From: Nitrospirota bacterium
GTDB taxonomy: Bacteria; Nitrospirota; Thermodesulfovibrionia; UBA6902
Assembly: GCA_015491705.1 (NCBI GenBank)
Contig: WFVK01000120.1
Location: 1 to 12,523, forward strand
DNA length: 12,523 nt
Direction: 5' to 3'
Part shown: positions 6,652 to 12,523 of the stretch, in pieces
Position numbering within the stretch: the first letter of the stretch is position 1
Layout of the letters: each line of letters starts with the position of its first letter
The notes under the pieces: model-generated
Databases searched by the model: none
The model's input: only the letters and a program-made list of their open reading frames with translations
What the model was told of the DNA's origin: nothing
Program-made: the position numbers and the translations under genes

Positions 6652-6681
6652 TTGACAGGCCGGGTTGATTTGTGATACAAG
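6652..6681 (+). promoter_or_regulatory. Candidate promoter of comFB
   Basis: A perfect TTGACA (6652-6657) with GATACA starting after 16-17 bases as the best, but weak, -10. A second -35-like TTGATT lies at 6665-6670. The region sits inside the inverted-repeat loop, so it would invert together with the gene. Confidence 0.4.
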
Positions 6682-6701
6682 TATTCATACACACAGTGCA
6701 A

Positions 6702-6723
6702 ACCTTAATGTGGCATAAAGCGG
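6702..6723 (+). repeat. Interspersed repeat in the comFB leader
   Basis: accttaatgtggcataaagc, one change from the common gttgcataaa core. It lies between the candidate promoter and the ribosome site of comFB. Confidence 0.6.
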
Positions 6724-6762
6724 CAGGCGGCGAACGGAGGGGGCGGGAATCGCCGGCTGCCG
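6721..6762 (+). other. Hairpin in the comFB leader
   Basis: cggcaggcggcg (6721-6732) pairs with cgccggctgccg (6751-6762) with one mismatch around an 18-nt loop. It ends about 20 nt before the start codon and could affect translation. Confidence 0.45.
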
Positions 6763-6783
6763 GGTAACAGAGAGGGACAGGAC

Positions 6784-7083
6784 ATGGGCAGAAAAGATAT
6801 CTTCGGGTTTGATTTATCAGAGATCAATAATATCAACGAGGAACTGGTTATTGAACTGATGGAGGAGATTTTAAATGAGGACAGGAGCATATGCAGGTGC
6901 CACCTCTGTATTGAAGACATATACGCGCTGTCACTGAACAATCTGCCCCCCCTGTACGTCCAGAGCACTTTTAAAGACACCTCTTCGCAGGATAATGATC
7001 TGACAAAAGTGCTCGACAGGGAAAAAGTGGAAAAGGCCGTCCGCGAGGCGACAGAGAAGGTCAACAGCAATCCCTATCATTAG
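6784..7083 (+). CDS. ComFB-domain protein
   Basis: The 99 aa protein has the ComFB family layout: helices with INEELVIELMEEIL, then the signature CRCHLCIEDIYALSLNNLPPLYV (C-x-C-x2-C-x2-D-x-x-ALxLNxLPPxYV), and a charged helical C-terminal tail (LDREKVEKAVREATEKV). ComFB was named from the Bacillus subtilis comF operon, and ComFB-domain proteins have been described as cyclic-dinucleotide receptors in other bacteria; whether this one binds a nucleotide cannot be told here. A GAGGGA lies upstream of the ATG. The gene is convergent with acpS (10 bp between stops) and both are enclosed by the 183-bp inverted repeats. No competence or pilus genes are adjacent. Confidence 0.8.
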   Translation: MGRKDIFGFDLSEINNINEELVIELMEEILNEDRSICRCHLCIEDIYALSLNNLPPLYVQSTFKDTSSQDNDLTKVLDREKVEKAVREATEKVNSNPYH

Positions 7084-7093
7084 CAGGCATCCG

Positions 7094-7465
7094 TTACTTT
7101 TCCAGGACCACGCATGCAACGCCGAATTCCTTTTCGTGGCTGAGCGATAAATGACAGTGCCTTATTTTTTCCTCCCTGAAGTATTCCCCGAGTCTCCTGC
7201 CGGGCCGGATAAAAGGCCTTCCCGCCTCATCATTTACCACTTCAATGTCCTTCATGCCTATATTGACCTTGGCGCCGACGGCCTTGATCAGGGCCTCTTT
7301 TGCAGCGAATCTTACAGCCGCGGAGGGATAAGGGTCGTTTTTTTCAGAACAGTAGGAGAGTTCATCCTGTGAAAGGAATTTTTCAAGAAATCTCCTGCCC
7401 CACCTCTCGGAAGCCCTCCTGATGCGGCTGACTTTTACTATATCTATGCCGATACCGTATATCAT
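7094..7465 (-). CDS. acpS: Holo-[acyl-carrier-protein] synthase
   Basis: Transfers the 4'-phosphopantetheine arm from coenzyme A to the serine of apo-acyl carrier protein, making it active for fatty acid synthesis. The 123 aa length and motifs are standard: IYGIGIDIVKVSRI at the N-terminus (Mg-binding Asp8), RFAAKEALIKAVG (magnesium Glu and CoA contacts), and the C-terminal LSLSHEKEFGVACVVLE. It lies downstream of pdxJ on the same strand, the usual pdxJ-acpS order, but the gap of about 350 bp holds repeat arm B and other repeat pieces. A 7-codon mini-ORF (MQHKRA, 7462-7482) ends in a TGA overlapping the acpS ATG. No clear Shine-Dalgarno is seen. Confidence 0.95.
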   Translation of the reverse strand: MIYGIGIDIVKVSRIRRASERWGRRFLEKFLSQDELSYCSEKNDPYPSAAVRFAAKEALIKAVGAKVNIGMKDIEVVNDEAGRPFIRPGRRLGEYFREEKIRHCHLSLSHEKEFGVACVVLEK

Positions 7466-7486
7466 GCCCGTTTATGCTGCATATTT

Positions 7487-7504
7487 ACCTTACAGTTGCA
7501 TAAC
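7487..7504 (+). repeat. Interspersed repeat upstream of acpS
   Basis: accttacagttgcataac, close to the copies at 12211 and 8581. Directly to its left is a minus-strand relative (atgcagcataaac, 7470-7482) in the acpS leader. The remainder of the 7466-7811 gap holds arm B (7588-7770) and about 80 bp of unrecognised sequence (7505-7587). Confidence 0.65.
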
Positions 7505-7587
7505 ACCATCGCCCGCATGCCGGAGAGCCAGGCGGAAAAGCTTTATCTGCGATTCCTTGAGGAAATATTCAGCACGCATATTATCAA

Positions 7588-7770
7588 AGTAACCCCTCCC
7601 AGCCTCCCCTTAACCTAAGGGGAGGAGTAATCCAATCGGTTACTTCCTGCAACAAAGACATATTCTTCCAATTCCTTCGCCTTATAACCGTTGAACCCTG
7701 AACCGACAACCCCTGAACCTCAAACAGGGTTTTACGCCGGGCTCTCCCGCCGGTTTATGCAACGTTAAGG
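7588..7770 (-). repeat. 183-bp inverted repeat, arm B
   Basis: Matches arm A (6435-6617) in inverse orientation at 179 of 183 positions. Its perfect 10-bp stem is 7603-7612 with 7616-7625. Its outer end abuts another repeat copy in opposite orientation (tacagttgcacaaaac, 7773-7788). It separates pdxJ from acpS. Confidence 0.9.
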
Positions 7771-7790
7771 TATACAGTTGCACAAAACTA
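7771..7790 (+). repeat. Interspersed repeat abutting arm B
   Basis: tatacagttgcacaaaacta, related to the 7487 and 12211 copies and head-to-head with the outer end of arm B, about 20 bp past the pdxJ stop codon. Confidence 0.5.
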
Positions 7791-7811
7791 TCGCCTCCCG
7801 GCCGGGACGCG

Positions 7812-8540
7812 TCAGCGTGAAGCCCCTGCCCCCTCGCGGATCAGCCTCTTCATCTCCCTTACGGCCTTCTGCATCCCGTCATAAACAGAGCGTGCAACGA
7901 TGCTGTGGCCGATATACAGTCCCCTGAGGCCTTTTATGGCTGCAACCTTTTTCACATTTGTATAATTCAGCCCGTGGCCGGCATTGACGGCGAGTCCGAG
8001 GGCCAGCCCTTTCTTCACGGCCAGCCTCACCCTCCTGAGTTCTTCCGTCTGCTTCTTTCCCCTGGCGTTTGAATAAAGACCCGTATGTATCTCGACCATG
8101 GAGGCGCCGAGTTCTCTGGATATCTCAACATCGGAAACCGAGGGATTGATAAAGAGACTTACGGGGATGCCTTTACCCCCGATAGCCTCGATAGCCTTTT
8201 TAATCTTTCTCCGGTTCTTTTTCAGATCAAGGCCGCCTTCGGTGGTCAGCTCCGCCCTCTTTTCAGGCACGAGGGTTACCATGTCGGGTTTGACCTTCAA
8301 TGCAATATTTATCATTTCATCCGTGGCGGCCATCTCAAGATTGACTTCCTTTGATATATTGCGTCTCACCGACCGGAGGTCCCTGTCATTTATGTGTCTC
8401 CTGTCCTCTCTGAGATGCACGGTGATACCGTCCGCTCCGCCCCTGAGCGCCAGATATGCCGCCTTTACAGGGTCAGGCTCCACATCCTTTCTCGCCTCCC
8501 TGACGGTTGCTACGTGATCAACATTCACTCCAAGAATCAT
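7812..8540 (-). CDS. pdxJ: Pyridoxine 5'-phosphate synthase
   Basis: Condenses 1-deoxyxylulose 5-phosphate with 3-amino-2-oxopropyl phosphate to pyridoxine 5'-phosphate, the ring-forming step of DXP-dependent vitamin B6 synthesis. The 242 aa product has GVNVDHVATVR, ADGITVHLREDRRHI (His42), NLEMAAT (Glu69), VTLVPEKRAELTTEGGLD, VEIHTGLY, GLAVNAGHGLNYTNV (His189) and YIGHSIVAR, all typical. The start at 8540 is preferred over an in-frame ATG at 8582 because GGGGGAGG lies 8-10 nt upstream and family homology starts at MILGVNVDH. A promoter (8657-8686) and a palindromic repeat (8581-8646) precede it. acpS follows downstream. Confidence 0.95.
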   Translation of the reverse strand: MILGVNVDHVATVREARKDVEPDPVKAAYLALRGGADGITVHLREDRRHINDRDLRSVRRNISKEVNLEMAATDEMINIALKVKPDMVTLVPEKRAELTTEGGLDLKKNRRKIKKAIEAIGGKGIPVSLFINPSVSDVEISRELGASMVEIHTGLYSNARGKKQTEELRRVRLAVKKGLALGLAVNAGHGLNYTNVKKVAAIKGLRGLYIGHSIVARSVYDGMQKAVREMKRLIREGAGASR

Positions 8541-8580
8541 AATAAAACCTCCCCCCTCTGATTTTTCTCTTCCCTGACTC

Positions 8581-8646
8581 ACCTTACAGTCGCATTAAAA
8601 CGCCGCCCGCGGGCAGGAGACTCTGCCGGTCTGTGCAACGCTAAGG
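8581..8646. repeat. 66-bp palindromic repeat in the pdxJ leader
   Basis: The left end accttacagtcgcattaaaa and the right end (reverse complement cccttagcgttgcacagacc) are inverted relatives of the interspersed motif. The centre holds the perfect palindrome gcccgcgggc (8605-8614) and a ggcag/ctgcc stem. This looks like the complete form of the element: two inverted ends around a GC-rich core. It would be transcribed in the pdxJ 5' leader. Confidence 0.6.
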
Positions 8647-8656
8647 GAAACATACA

Positions 8657-8686
8657 AACGTAATGCAATTAAAGCCGCTTTGTCAA
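8657..8686 (-). promoter_or_regulatory. Candidate promoter of pdxJ
   Basis: On the minus strand TTGACA (8686-8681), an 18-bp spacer, TACGTT (8662-8657). The -35 is perfect and the -10 weak (TAnnnT). The expected start falls at the edge of the 8581-8646 repeat. Confidence 0.5.
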
Positions 8687-8705
8687 GCACGGCAGCCGGA
8701 AAAGA

Positions 8706-8735
8706 TTGACTTAGTGAACATAAATCTGTTAAGTT
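8706..8735 (+). promoter_or_regulatory. Candidate promoter of dksA
   Basis: TTGACT (8706-8711), an 18-bp spacer, TAAGTT (8730-8735), with TG one base before the -10. It is in the AT-rich stretch between the divergent pdxJ and dksA genes. The leader is about 35-40 nt with AGGGGA before the ATG. Confidence 0.5.
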
Positions 8736-8778
8736 ACTTTTTATTCAAAAACACATAAAGAAAACAGGGGATAGATAT

Positions 8779-9297
8779 ATGCCAAAGAAAACAACAGCCT
8801 GCAAGACTGAAAAAGATTCCGAATCCCGGGCCGGGAAATCATGCGGCACCTCAGGCACACAGAAGAAAAAGGCTGCTGCATCTTCAAAAAAGAAACCGGC
8901 ACAGGCGAAGAAGACCACGGCAATGTCGCGCAGGGAAAAGATAATACAGAAAATCAAGCACGATCTGCTGGCGCAAAGGGACTCCCTGTTGCGGGAAGCG
9001 GAAGAAACCCTCAGCAGCCTTCCGTCGGAGCTTAATTTTCCGGACATGGGCGATCAGGCCACGGCAGAGACAGACAGGAACTTCATGCTGCGGCTGAGGG
9101 ACAGGGAACGCATGCTCCTGAAAAAGATCGAAGAGGCGATTGAACGCATTGACACGCATAATTACGGCATATGTGAAGAATGCGGCAATGAAATCGGCAT
9201 CAAACGGCTCGAGGCAAGGCCAGTCACAACTTACTGCATAGAGTGCAAGACCCGCCAGGAGGAGGAAGAAAGAATCGCCGAAGGCGGGGGGATATAA
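8779..9297 (+). CDS. dksA: RNA polymerase-binding transcription factor DksA
   Basis: Binds the secondary channel of RNA polymerase and, with ppGpp, adjusts rRNA and amino-acid promoter activity. The 172 aa protein has a coiled coil (about 50-125) whose tip NFPDMGDQA keeps the two aspartates (Asp89, Asp92) and alanine (Ala94) of the DxxDxA tip motif required for DksA action. It then has a C4 zinc finger CEEC-x17-CIEC (Cys132, 135, 153, 156) and the family phrase GIKRLEARPVTTYC. The first about 50 residues are a Lys/Ala/Ser-rich tail (TQKKKAAASSKKKPAQAKK) with no equivalent in short DksA forms. It is divergent from pdxJ, and tRNA-Thr follows about 90 bp downstream. Confidence 0.92.
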   Translation: MPKKTTACKTEKDSESRAGKSCGTSGTQKKKAAASSKKKPAQAKKTTAMSRREKIIQKIKHDLLAQRDSLLREAEETLSSLPSELNFPDMGDQATAETDRNFMLRLRDRERMLLKKIEEAIERIDTHNYGICEECGNEIGIKRLEARPVTTYCIECKTRQEEEERIAEGGGI

Positions 9298-9389
9298 ACA
9301 GCGCCCGCCTGCATGGTCCGGCGTGCAAACGAACCCGCCTGTCAGGATACAACCTCAGAGTTAAATCAATTCAGACATCAACCGCACCT

Positions 9390-9463
9390 GCCACCGTAGC
9401 TCAATCCGGCAGAGCAGGGCATTCGTAATGCCCAGGTTAGGGGTTCAACTCCCCTCGGTGGCT
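9390..9463 (+). tRNA. tRNA-Thr, anticodon CGT
   Basis: A full cloverleaf folds: acceptor GCCACCG (9390-9396) with CGGTGGC (9456-9462); D-stem GCTC/GAGC (9399-9402, 9412-9415); anticodon stem GGGCA/TGCCC (9417-9421, 9429-9433) with loop TTCGTAA, so the anticodon at 9424-9426 is CGT and reads ACG; T-stem AGGGG/CCCCT with loop TTCAACT. T at 9463 is the discriminator; CCA is not encoded. A TTTTC run follows and may help end transcription. No convincing promoter is seen in 9298-9389. Confidence 0.95.
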
Positions 9464-9477
9464 TTTCTTATTCAGCT

Positions 9478-10407
9478 TCAGCCTTCAAGTTCCTCAATCG
9501 CCTTTTCCATATCCCCGGGCAGGGGCGCGGACAGTTCCAGGACATCCCCTGTTACAGGATGGGCAAATCGCAGGAAACAGGCATGAAGCATCTGGCGGCT
9601 GAAATTTATGGTCTTCTGCCCGGCCTTCAGTGAGGTCTTCCTCCCATATGTCCTGTCCCCCAGCACAGGGTGTCCGATGGAGGTGAAATGGACCCTTATC
9701 TGGTGAGTCCTCCCGGTAATGATCCTGACCCTCGCCAGTGTCGCTGACTTCAGTCTTTTAATGACTTCAAACCGGGTGACCGCCTCTTTGCCGTTTCTGC
9801 TCCTTGTGGACATCCTCTTCCTGTCCGAGGCGGACCTGCCTATTGCAGCGATGATCTCGCCGCTCTCTTTCTTGAGGTTGCCGAAGAGGATGGCCAGATA
9901 ATGTTTCTCCACTTCCCTCGCCCTGAATTGCCTGTTGAGTTCCAGGTAGGCTGCATCATTTTTTGCAACAACTATCAGTCCTGATGTATCCTTGTCAAGG
10001 CGGTGAACAACGCCGGGCCTTAAGGGCGCTCCTGTGGAGGCGAGCCTTCCGCATCTTGCAATCAGTGCATTCATAAGCGTTCCGCTGCTGTGGCCCGCAG
10101 CGGGGTATATAACCATGCCGGCCGCCTTGTTGACCGCAATGATATGCTCGTCTTCCCATATGACATTCAGGGGTATATCCTCCGGTACAAGCGAGAGCCC
10201 GGGTTCATCGGGGATGGTCATTTCTATCCTGTCGCCTTCCCTTACCCTGCAGCCGGGTTTGCAGGGATGGGAATTAACCGTAACAAGCCCCTGCCTGACA
10301 AGCCTCTGGACACGGGAACGGGAGATGCCGGTTTCAGAGGCAATGAATACATCGAGCCTCTCAGCATCTGTCTCCGCAAGACGGACGGTATAGACTGCCT
10401 TTTGCAT
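9478..10407 (-). CDS. rluD: 23S rRNA pseudouridine synthase, RluD type
   Basis: Converts specific uridines of 23S rRNA helix 69 to pseudouridine. The 309 aa protein has an N-terminal S4 RNA-binding domain (RLDVFIASETGISRSRVQRLVRQGLVTVN, about 18-46) and the catalytic RluA-family domain with VVHRLDKDTSGLIVVAK (133-149, catalytic Asp138), VEKHYLAILFG, and GRTHQIRVHFTSIGHPVLGDRTYG near the C-terminus. RluD is favoured over RluC by length and S4 layout, but other RluA/C/D family enzymes are possible. The start at 10407 (MQKAVYTV) is chosen because homology begins there; ATGs at 10425 and 10527 are in frame, and none has a good ribosome site. The gene is divergent from the glycosyltransferase gene. 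Confidence 0.88.
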   Translation of the reverse strand: MQKAVYTVRLAETDAERLDVFIASETGISRSRVQRLVRQGLVTVNSHPCKPGCRVREGDRIEMTIPDEPGLSLVPEDIPLNVIWEDEHIIAVNKAAGMVIYPAAGHSSGTLMNALIARCGRLASTGAPLRPGVVHRLDKDTSGLIVVAKNDAAYLELNRQFRAREVEKHYLAILFGNLKKESGEIIAAIGRSASDRKRMSTRSRNGKEAVTRFEVIKRLKSATLARVRIITGRTHQIRVHFTSIGHPVLGDRTYGRKTSLKAGQKTINFSRQMLHACFLRFAHPVTGDVLELSAPLPGDMEKAIEELEG

Positions 10408-10466
10408 AAAATATATTACTTGCATACCCGGATATAAAACAATGCCGGTAAGCAGAACCCCGCACC

Positions 10467-10494
10467 TTGAACCCCGAACCCGGGAAGTTATAGT
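10467..10494 (+). promoter_or_regulatory. Candidate promoter of the glycosyltransferase gene
   Basis: TTGAAC (10467-10472), a 16-bp spacer, TATAGT (10489-10494). The transcription start would be about 10501, only a few bases before the ATG at 10505, implying a leaderless or nearly leaderless message. This also argues against the upstream in-frame ATG at 10442. Confidence 0.5.
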
Positions 10495-10504
10495 ATATTT
10501 AAAA

Positions 10505-12211
10505 ATGTCCGACAACAATACACCCACGGAAAGACAACTTCACTTCATCCTCGCCACGCTCCTGACTTTCTGTGCATTCTTCCTGCTGTTTGTGCTGCGT
10601 TATGCCGATGACAACAGGCTTACAAGCTGGCAGTGGGCATTTGCACACGTCAACCCCGCGGGGTTCATTCCCCTTATGCTTGCCGGGATATTCATCGTGT
10701 ACGCCCTGCTCCGGTTTCCATTCGCGGGGCGGAATCCGGCCCTGTTTCTCTTCATCTTTTCATTTGCGGCAAGCTCGGTCTTCTGGAGGTCGCCGGAGAC
10801 CATAGTGGATGTATCGAGATACTTCACGCAGGCGAAACACCTCGAACTCTACGGGGTACGCTATTTCCTCTCGGAGTGGGGCAGGACGATCAATGCATGG
10901 ACGGACCTGCCGCTCGTCCCTTTCCTGTACGGGATGATCTTCAGGGTCTTCGGAGAGACGAGGCTTTACATCCAGGTTTTCACCGGGCTGCTGTTTGCAG
11001 GCACAACTGTACTGACGTATTTGACCGGGCGGAGACTGTGGGATGAACCTACCGGTTTTTTTGCGGGATTAATGCTCACGGGTATCCCGTATATTTTTTC
11101 CCAGACACCCCTTATGCTTGTTGATGTGCCGACGATGTTTTTCCTGTCACTGTCGGTCTATGCCTTTATAAGGGCGCTGGATACGGGCGGGGGGTGGGTC
11201 CCTGTTTCTTCCGCGGCCGCAGCCTGCGCCGTGTTTTCAAAGTATTCAGCCTGGCTGATGCTGTCGGTCCTCGCAGTGGTGTTCCTTGTCTGTCCGGGGC
11301 GCAGGACAGGAGAGGCGGCACGGGACTGCATCGTCCGGGCTGTTATCGCGGCGCTGCTTGCCCTGCTGCTTGCCGGCATCCCGGCCCTGCTTAAATTCGA
11401 TGTTATCCGCGGCCAGATCAGTTTCCTCAGGGAATACCAGATGCCCGGACTGAAGAGGTGGGGTGAAAGCTTTGCCTCCACTTTCCTGTACCAGGTGCAT
11501 CCGTTTATCACGGTTGCGGCCCTGTATTCCGCATATGCGGCCGTTAAAAAGAGAGACCCGCGTTTTTTAATTGCAGGCTGGCTGGTTTTCCTCGTTGTCC
11601 TGTTTCAGATCAGGAGGTCGCGTTATGTGCTGGTGGTATTCCCCATGCTCACACTCATGGCCTCCTTCGGCCTGCAGGCGGTCAGGGACATGGAGCTGAG
11701 AAAGTACATTGTTTCATGTATTGTGGCCTCTTCGCTTGTCACGGCGATTTTTGCATACCTGCCGCTTCTGCGGGAAATGGCCCCTGTCAACCTGAAAAAC
11801 GCCGGAAGGTTCCTGAATTCCACGGATGCGGAAAAGGCGGTTGTATTCACCATCCCCTCGGGAGATACTGTAATCAACCAGGCGGTCTCTGTCCCAGTGC
11901 TCGATCTTTTTACGGACAAGGAGGTTTATTACGATTATGAATCGGCGGCCGTTTCCCCGCCTCCTGAAAAAACAGAGAAATCACCCCTCAGGTTTACATG
12001 GGAGTACAGAAACCCGCTGTATTACTCCGCGGGCAATGATTCATCCGGAAAGAATGCGGCGATTGCGGTAATCTCAAACGGTCTCCCGGCCTCCATGCCC
12101 GCCAGCATAGAGAGACGAATAAAAGGCTACAGGAAAGCAGCGGTCTTCAGCGTCTCAACCGGCCTGTTCAGCTACAGGCCCGCGGTAACCATATACCTGC
12201 CCGGAGATTGA
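10505..12211 (+). CDS. Integral-membrane GT-C family glycosyltransferase (ArnT/PMT-like)
   Basis: A 568 aa protein with about ten hydrophobic membrane segments in the first about 430 residues and a soluble C-terminal part of about 135 residues. It resembles the PMT/ArnT GT-C class, which uses lipid-linked sugars on the outer face of the inner membrane: the first large loop has an acidic motif (ETIVDVSRYFTQAKHLELYGVRYF), then PLVPFLYGMIFRVFGE, QTPLMLVDVPTMFF, ALDTGGGW before FSKYSAWLML, and RRSRYVLVVFPM near the last spans. Acceptor and sugar cannot be inferred. The start is ATG 10505, near the end of a likely promoter and with no Shine-Dalgarno; 10442 would add 21 residues without membrane or family features. 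The stop at 12209-12211 abuts a repeat copy. Confidence 0.78.
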   Translation: MSDNNTPTERQLHFILATLLTFCAFFLLFVLRYADDNRLTSWQWAFAHVNPAGFIPLMLAGIFIVYALLRFPFAGRNPALFLFIFSFAASSVFWRSPETIVDVSRYFTQAKHLELYGVRYFLSEWGRTINAWTDLPLVPFLYGMIFRVFGETRLYIQVFTGLLFAGTTVLTYLTGRRLWDEPTGFFAGLMLTGIPYIFSQTPLMLVDVPTMFFLSLSVYAFIRALDTGGGWVPVSSAAAACAVFSKYSAWLMLSVLAVVFLVCPGRRTGEAARDCIVRAVIAALLALLLAGIPALLKFDVIRGQISFLREYQMPGLKRWGESFASTFLYQVHPFITVAALYSAYAAVKKRDPRFLIAGWLVFLVVLFQIRRSRYVLVVFPMLTLMASFGLQAVRDMELRKYIVSCIVASSLVTAIFAYLPLLREMAPVNLKNAGRFLNSTDAEKAVVFTIPSGDTVINQAVSVPVLDLFTDKEVYYDYESAAVSPPPEKTEKSPLRFTWEYRNPLYYSAGNDSSGKNAAIAVISNGLPASMPASIERRIKGYRKAAVFSVSTGLFSYRPAVTIYLPGD

Positions 12212-12231
12212 CCTTGCAGTTGCATAAAACC
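12211..12231 (+). repeat. Interspersed repeat abutting the glycosyltransferase stop codon
   Basis: accttgcagttgcataaaac starts on the last base of the TGA stop. Its inverted relative at 12491-12507 lies on the other side of the zinc ribbon gene. Confidence 0.65.
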
Positions 12232-12261
12232 ATGGCCCCTTACCCCCGCCGGATATTCTCC

Positions 12262-12477
12262 CTAATGACATGACTTGCAGGATGACGAGCTGCAGGAGCT
12301 GCATCCCGAACCGGAAGAGGTGACGGGTTTCTCCACTCCGCTCATCCCGAAGAGAGAGAATTTCTTTGTGATATTTCCCGAACCGCACTTCGGGCAAGAG
12401 ACATCCGGGTTCGCCCCGGAGACGAGCTTTTCAAAGTCCTCTGCGCAGTCATTGCATTTATATTCATATATAGGCAT
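12262..12477 (-). CDS. FmdB-type zinc ribbon protein
   Basis: The 71 aa protein begins MPIYEYKCNDCAEDFEKLVS with Cys8-x2-Cys11, and the second knuckle CPKCGSGNITKKFS completes a four-cysteine zinc ribbon, the layout of the FmdB/CxxC_CxxC_SSSS family. The C-terminus is Ser/Cys-rich (SSGSGCSSCSSSSCKSCH), also typical of the family. The molecular role is not established for the family; a regulatory or metal-handling function has been suggested from the founding FmdB protein. AGGGGTG about 9 nt before the ATG supports the start. The gene is bracketed by inverted copies of the interspersed repeat. Confidence 0.9.
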   Translation of the reverse strand: MPIYEYKCNDCAEDFEKLVSGANPDVSCPKCGSGNITKKFSLFGMSGVEKPVTSSGSGCSSCSSSSCKSCH

Positions 12478-12490
12478 AACACTGACACCC

Positions 12491-12507
12491 CTTTATGCAA
12501 CATTACA
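12491..12507 (-). repeat. Interspersed repeat in the leader of the zinc ribbon gene
   Basis: On the minus strand tgtaatgttgcataaag, directly before the ribosome site. AT-rich sequence to its right (12503-12520) holds possible -10 boxes such as TATTAT; the -35 may lie past the window edge. Confidence 0.6.
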
Positions 12508-12523
12508 TAATATAAAAAAGTAA

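Noticed and set aside
7517..7618. 33-codon frame MPESQAEKLYLRFLEEIF... between acpS and arm B
   Set aside because: It has no ribosome site or family match, and its second half is read through the repeat arm; it could be a gene remnant but cannot be supported.
6352..7790. CRISPR array
   Set aside because: Repeat copies are irregularly spaced, occur in both orientations, vary in length, and have no cas genes nearby.
8541..8582. N-terminal extension of PdxJ from ATG 8582
   Set aside because: The added 14 residues have no family match, and the strong Shine-Dalgarno at 8548-8555 points to the ATG at 8540.
12275..12523. Plus-strand open frame opposite the zinc ribbon gene
   Set aside because: The minus-strand protein has a clear CxxC zinc ribbon signature and a Shine-Dalgarno; the plus-strand product has neither.

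Overview
This is a dense bacterial chromosomal segment of moderate to high GC with housekeeping genes on both strands and short repeats between many of them. The mix (birA-coaX, a TonB-family protein, a ComFB-domain protein, pdxJ and acpS neighbours, DksA, RluD, FmdB-type zinc ribbon) suggests a Gram-negative anaerobe-type lineage such as Nitrospirota or Desulfobacterota. That placement is inferred from gene content, not from a marker gene.

Left part (1-3002, all plus strand): the 3' end of a biotin-protein ligase gene, then coaX, a universal stress protein, a JAMM/MPN-type metalloprotease and a TonB-family protein. Gaps are 3-18 bp, so this looks like one operon. It carries no copies of the repeats seen later.

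Middle part (3003-8778): aroD (minus strand), a NagA-like deacetylase lacking both beta-sandwich flanks, an unusually long PurC (SAICAR synthetase)-like protein, a ComFB-domain protein, acpS and pdxJ (both minus strand). This part is rich in repeats. A short motif related to ccttaaxgttgcataaa occurs at least a dozen times in either orientation and always between genes, often in the 5' leader just after a predicted promoter (aroD, pdxJ, comFB, the purC-like gene) or abutting a stop codon. Two 183-bp arms in inverted orientation, 179/183 identical by my alignment, enclose comFB and acpS.

Right part (8779-12523): dksA with a Lys/Ala-rich N-terminal tail, tRNA-Thr(CGT), rluD (minus strand), a multi-membrane-span GT-C family glycosyltransferase, and an FmdB-type zinc ribbon protein (minus strand) flanked by inverted copies of the short repeat.

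No phage, IS transposase, CRISPR array or defence system is visible. The most unusual signals are the interspersed repeat family with its large inverted-repeat pair, the extended PurC-like enzyme and the minimal NagA-like enzyme.
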